Assembly: GCF_947499295.1 (NCBI RefSeq)
Contig: NZ_CANMNP010000004.1
Span: 186,001-250,000 of the forward strand
DNA length: 64,000 nt
Direction: 5' to 3'
DNA from: an uncultured Roseibium sp.
GTDB taxonomy: Bacteria > Pseudomonadota > Alphaproteobacteria > Rhizobiales > Stappiaceae
The notes under the pieces: model-generated
The model's database searches: none
Told to the model about the DNA's origin: nothing
The model's input: only the letters and a program-made list of their open reading frames with translations
Translations under genes and position numbers: made by a program
In this document: one piece after another, positions 60,608 through 64,000 of the stretch
Layout: each line of letters opens with the position of its first letter
Numbering within the stretch: position 1 is the first letter of the stretch

Positions 60608-63600
60608 TCAATCATCCGACGCGGCGACCAGGCTTGCATTGCCACCGGCTGCTGCCGTGTTGATCGACACCACCTGTTCCAGCGCGAACCGGGTGAGATA
60701 GACCGGCCCACCTGCCTTTGGACCAGTGCCGGAGAGACCCGACCCGCCGAAGGGTTGCGTACCGACAACAGCGCCGATGGTGTTGCGGTTGACATAAACA
60801 TTGCCAACGGACAAACGGTCGACCACCTTTTTCACGGTCGCATCGATGCGGCTATGCACTCCAAGCGTCAGGCCGTAGCCGGTGCCGGCGATCTGATCGA
60901 GAACCTTATCAATGTCTTTTGCCTTGTAGCGCACCACGTGCAGCACGGGGCCGAACACTTCTCGAGACAGCGCCTCTGCCTGATCCAGCTCGATAATATG
61001 CGGTGAGACCCAGGACCCATTTGAGAGAGAGCCGCTCGGCAAATCGCCTGCAAATCGCAACGTCTGGCTTTCAGACATTTCATGGATGTGTGCCATGATG
61101 TTGTCTCGCGCTTCCTCGTCAATCACCGGGCCTATATCCGTTGACGGCAATCTTGGGTCCCCGAGTTTGAGTTCCTTCGCAGCACCTTCCAGCATCCTGA
61201 GCAGTGTGTCGGCGACATCTTCCTGCACGTATAACAGGCGCAAGGCGGAGCAGCGCTGGCCAGCCGAGCGGAAAGCGGACATCATGACATCGTCGCAGAC
61301 CTGTTCCGGCAAAGCGGTCGCGTCCACGATCATTGCATTGATGCCGCCTGTCTCGGCAATCAGCGGTACGATCGGCCCGCGCTTTGCAGCAAGTGTTCCG
61401 TTTATTGCCCAGGCGGTTTCGGTCGACCCGGTAAAGGCCACACCGGCAACATCAGGGTGAGAGGTGAGCGCGGCACCGACATCGCCCTCGCCCGGTAACA
61501 GAAAGAAGGCATCTTCCGGAACACCTGCTTCATACATGAGTTTTGCCGTCTCAAAAGCAATCAGCGGTGTTTGTTCTGCGGGTTTGGCGACAACCGAATT
61601 GCCGCCCAGAAGCGCAGCACTGATCTGACCCAGGAAGATCGCCAACGGGAAATTCCAGGGCGAAATACAGACAAAAACACCCCGGCCGCGATAGCGATAC
61701 CGGTTCTCCTCACCAGTCGGTCCCGGCATCAACCTGCCTTCGCCGAAATGCGTCCGCGCCTCGTGGGCGTAGTAGCGGCAAAAATCGACCGCCTCTCGAA
61801 TCTCGGCGATACCATCGGTCAGGCATTTTCCGGCTTCCATGGACAGGATCATCATCAGCCGGTCACGGTTTTCCTCCAGCAGATCACCAAGCCTGTTCAG
61901 TGCTTCAGCCCGCTCATGCACCGGCCTTCTCGACCAGGTTTCAAAGCCTTTCTTCGCTGCAGCGACGGCCTCTTGTGCGTTTTCCTGGCTTGCAAATCTT
62001 ACCGTTCCAACGCGAGTTGTTCCGTCCATGGGAGAAAAAACAGGATGCGCGTCACCGCCGATGGAAAGCCCAGCGCCCAACGGTGCTGCTTGCGTGAATG
62101 GAACCGAGGTCTTGCGCATGCCTTCAACCAGGAGGCTGCGTTCAGCCGCATGACCGAATTCGATACCGTCGGAGTTCTGCCGGCTTGCGCCATAAAGATC
62201 CGACGGCAAGGGAATGGATCTGTTTGTGGCATGATGCCCATTGTCCAGAATGTCTTTTGGCCGTTTCAGCAAGGCTTCCGTCGGCACCGACGCGTCGCCG
62301 ACAATGGTGACAAAGGATGAATTCGCACCGTTTTCCAACAACCGGCGAACCAGATAGGCCAAAAGGTCCTTGTGACCACCAACCGGTGCATAAATGCGGC
62401 AAGGGAAACCGTCCCGCTCGCATACGGACTTGTAGAGGCTTTCGCCCATACCGTGCAGGCGTTGGAACTCGTAGCCTTCAGCCTTGCCGCCAGACAGCTC
62501 GATGATCTGCGCAACCGTCAGGGCATTGTGCGTGGCGAACTGCGGATAGAGCACATCACGGGCAGCGAGCATGCGCTTGGCGCAACACAAATAGGAAAGG
62601 TCTGTTGCAGCCTTTCGCGAGAAGACCGGATAGCCGCCAGCACCGTTTTCCTGGGCGTGCTTGATTTCCGTGTCCCAATAGGCGCCTTTTACAAGGCGCA
62701 CCATCATCTTGCGTTTTGTCGTTCTGGCGGCCTTCACCAGCCAGTCGATTATCTCCACGCCGCGTTTTTGATAGGCCTGCACGGCCAGGCCGAAGCCATC
62801 CCAATTCGCGGTAACCGGATCGGCGAGCAATGCAGCTATGACGTCCAGCGAGATTTCAAGTCGGTCGGCTTCTTCGGCATCGATCGTGAAATTGAGATTG
62901 CGGTCCTTGGCCATTTGCACCAATTCACGCAGTCGCGGCAGCAACTCATCGCGCACCCTGTCACCGTTGACCGCCTCATAGCGAGGGTGGAGCGCTGAAA
63001 GCTTCACTGAAATCCCCGGACGCTCCGGCAGGTCCTTGTCACCGGCAGACCTGCCAATCGCCTCAATCGCATTGGCGTAGGACTGAAAGTAGCGTTCCGC
63101 ATCCTTTGCCGTGCGCGCGCCTTCACCCAGCATGTCGTAGGAATACCGGTAACCTTTGGCTTCCTGTGCTTTCGCACGTTCCAGGGCTTTCTGAATGGTT
63201 TCTCCCAACACAAACTGATGCCCGAGAAGCTGCATCGCTTTGCGGGTTGCCACGCGGACGGTCGGCATGCCCATGCGTTTGACCAAGCTCGACAGGATAC
63301 TCTGCGGCGTATCACCAGGATGCAGCAGACGAGAGGTGATTCCAAGGGCCCAGGAGGATGCGGAGACCAGCCAGGTGTCGGATTTTTGGTCTGACGGTTC
63401 GTCAAAACGGGCTGCTGCCAGCTTGTCCTCAATCAGCTTGTCTGCCGTTTCCGCATCCGGCACGCGTAACAGCGCTTCAGCCAGAACCATCATCGCAAGA
63501 CCTTCACGCGTGGTCAGGCCGAATTCACGCATGAAATCCTCGACACCGCCAAGCCCTACCTGCACGGAGCGCATATCCTCTATGAGCCCGCGCGCGCGCT

Positions 63601-63748
63601 GATCGATCAGCTTCTCGACAACGGGATCTGATGCAGCTTCTTTCAGGAGTGCTTCGACAAGCACCCTGTCCTCGGGCGCATAATCCGCGCGAAATGGAAC
63701 CAGATCGTCACCGTAACCCATCTTCACAGCAGCGGCAGTGGCAGTCAT
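60608..63748 (-). CDS. putA: Bifunctional proline dehydrogenase / P5C dehydrogenase PutA
   Basis: A 1046-residue FAD/NAD enzyme oxidising proline to glutamate with substrate channelling. PRODH half: SYDMLGEGARTAKDAERYF, RLVKGAYWDTEIKHAQ and FATHNALTV. P5CDH half: VCISPWNFPLAIFLGQI, the catalytic Glu in AETGGINAMIVD (about residue 800) and catalytic Cys in SAGQRCSALRLL (about residue 830). It lacks the N-terminal ribbon-helix-helix DNA-binding domain of the large E. coli PutA, so control must be by another protein, here the divergent Lrp-type gene at 63892. Confidence 0.97.
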   Translation of the reverse strand: MTATAAAVKMGYGDDLVPFRADYAPEDRVLVEALLKEAASDPVVEKLIDQRARGLIEDMRSVQVGLGGVEDFMREFGLTTREGLAMMVLAEALLRVPDAETADKLIEDKLAAARFDEPSDQKSDTWLVSASSWALGITSRLLHPGDTPQSILSSLVKRMGMPTVRVATRKAMQLLGHQFVLGETIQKALERAKAQEAKGYRYSYDMLGEGARTAKDAERYFQSYANAIEAIGRSAGDKDLPERPGISVKLSALHPRYEAVNGDRVRDELLPRLRELVQMAKDRNLNFTIDAEEADRLEISLDVIAALLADPVTANWDGFGLAVQAYQKRGVEIIDWLVKAARTTKRKMMVRLVKGAYWDTEIKHAQENGAGGYPVFSRKAATDLSYLCCAKRMLAARDVLYPQFATHNALTVAQIIELSGGKAEGYEFQRLHGMGESLYKSVCERDGFPCRIYAPVGGHKDLLAYLVRRLLENGANSSFVTIVGDASVPTEALLKRPKDILDNGHHATNRSIPLPSDLYGASRQNSDGIEFGHAAERSLLVEGMRKTSVPFTQAAPLGAGLSIGGDAHPVFSPMDGTTRVGTVRFASQENAQEAVAAAKKGFETWSRRPVHERAEALNRLGDLLEENRDRLMMILSMEAGKCLTDGIAEIREAVDFCRYYAHEARTHFGEGRLMPGPTGEENRYRYRGRGVFVCISPWNFPLAIFLGQISAALLGGNSVVAKPAEQTPLIAFETAKLMYEAGVPEDAFFLLPGEGDVGAALTSHPDVAGVAFTGSTETAWAINGTLAAKRGPIVPLIAETGGINAMIVDATALPEQVCDDVMMSAFRSAGQRCSALRLLYVQEDVADTLLRMLEGAAKELKLGDPRLPSTDIGPVIDEEARDNIMAHIHEMSESQTLRFAGDLPSGSLSNGSWVSPHIIELDQAEALSREVFGPVLHVVRYKAKDIDKVLDQIAGTGYGLTLGVHSRIDATVKKVVDRLSVGNVYVNRNTIGAVVGTQPFGGSGLSGTGPKAGGPVYLTRFALEQVVSINTAAAGGNASLVAASDD

Positions 63749-63891
63749 GAAAACCTCCCAAACGTCCTCTTCGGGACATCGATCAATACATTTCTCTAGA
63801 ATATCCGAATTTCTTGGGCTTTATTCCCTATTTTTTTGTCAATGTTCCGTGCTATCTCCGGCAAAATTAAATTTCTAAGAGGTAATTCACT
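63749..63891. promoter_or_regulatory. Divergent putA-putR promoter region
   Basis: The 143 bases between the two divergent starts must carry both promoters and the Lrp-type operator. It is AT-rich with TTTTTTTGTC and AAATTTC runs; I could not identify a single clear palindrome by eye. Confidence 0.5.
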
Positions 63892-64000
63892 ATGCTTGAT
63901 GCAACCGACCGGCGGATATTGAGGGCGCTGCAAGAAGACGGACGCATTACCAACACCGAGCTGTCAGACCGCGTTCGCCTCTCGCCAACGGCGACGGCTG
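63892..64000 (+). CDS. Lrp/AsnC family regulator, 3' end cut (probable PutR)
   Basis: Only the first 36 residues are in the window: MLDATDRRILRALQEDG followed by RITNTELSDRVRLSPTATA, the start of an Lrp-type helix-turn-helix. An AGAGG RBS precedes ATG 63892. Divergent from putA, the arrangement in which PutR activates putA in response to proline in alphaproteobacteria. The effector domain is outside the window. Confidence 0.9.
   Translation, partial: MLDATDRRILRALQEDGRITNTELSDRVRLSPTATA

Noticed and set aside
61571..62320. Plus-strand ORF of 249 residues
   Set aside because: Lies inside putA on the opposite strand; composition is not protein-like.
1..64000. tRNA, rRNA, CRISPR, IS element or prophage
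   Set aside because: Looked for cloverleaf arms, regular direct repeats and transposase/integrase motifs; none seen.

Overview
The window reads as chromosomal DNA of an alphaproteobacterium. The gene families, the alphaproteobacterial type Tad/Cpa pilus locus, the enoyl-CoA hydratase/phosphotransacetylase fusion and the short Lrp-controlled PutA fit Hyphomicrobiales, and my best guess is the Stappiaceae (Roseibium/Labrenzia type). That placement is inference from gene content, not from a search. I found no rRNA, tRNA, CRISPR array, insertion sequence or prophage.

Left edge (1-5.5 kb): an accessory, visibly AT-richer stretch. It holds the 3' part of a large protein with TPR-like, GreA/GreB-C-like and PIN-like segments, an unrecognised 294-residue protein, and an AraC/GyrI-like regulator, separated by several hundred bases of degenerate non-coding sequence. 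Next (5-7.7 kb) is a MarR-controlled redox unit: marR, divergent from an ABM-domain protein, a membrane/CDGSH/[4Fe-4S]/CDGSH fusion and a cytochrome b561, with a perfect 16-bp palindrome in the divergent promoter.

Housekeeping block (7.8-17.8 kb): two membrane proteins; a leftward def-marC-fmt-GNAT-truA cluster; rmuC; a small conserved hypothetical; and a leftward M17 aminopeptidase-MarR-NlpC/P60 unit.

Tad pilus block (17.9-30.1 kb): tadD alone on the plus strand, then leftward flp-cpaA-cpaB-cpaC-cpaD-cpaE-cpaF-tadB-tadC closed by a strong terminator. Divergent from flp is a rightward trio: a secretin-less CpaC N-domain protein and two TadE-like pseudopilins. TTAACCAT boxes before tadD and cpaB suggest CtrA control.

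Central metabolism (30.2-38.8 kb): MaoC-Pta fusion plus acetate kinase, an orphan PhnD-type binding protein, a HAD phosphatase, an HDAC-like amidohydrolase, aldose 1-epimerase, phosphomannomutase/phosphoglucomutase and a retropepsin-like protease.

Nucleoside block (38.9-54.4 kb): ribokinase, then one long leftward array: SorC-type regulator, two tandem BMP binding proteins, ABC ATPase, two permeases, cdd, purine nucleoside phosphorylase, deoC, deoA, deoB, add, a DUF1688 (URC4/Urg3) protein and upp, ending at a textbook terminator. Together they import nucleosides, cleave them, recover the bases and send the pentose to central metabolism. DUF1688 inside a uracil salvage array is the most interesting metabolic association here.

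Right end (54.4-64 kb): a 1.15-kb non-coding stretch with a full TTAA-N7-TTAA box, a DUF1194 secreted protein, methylglyoxal synthase overlapping glucokinase, the HrpB helicase, bifunctional PutA and the start of a divergent Lrp-family gene, presumably putR.
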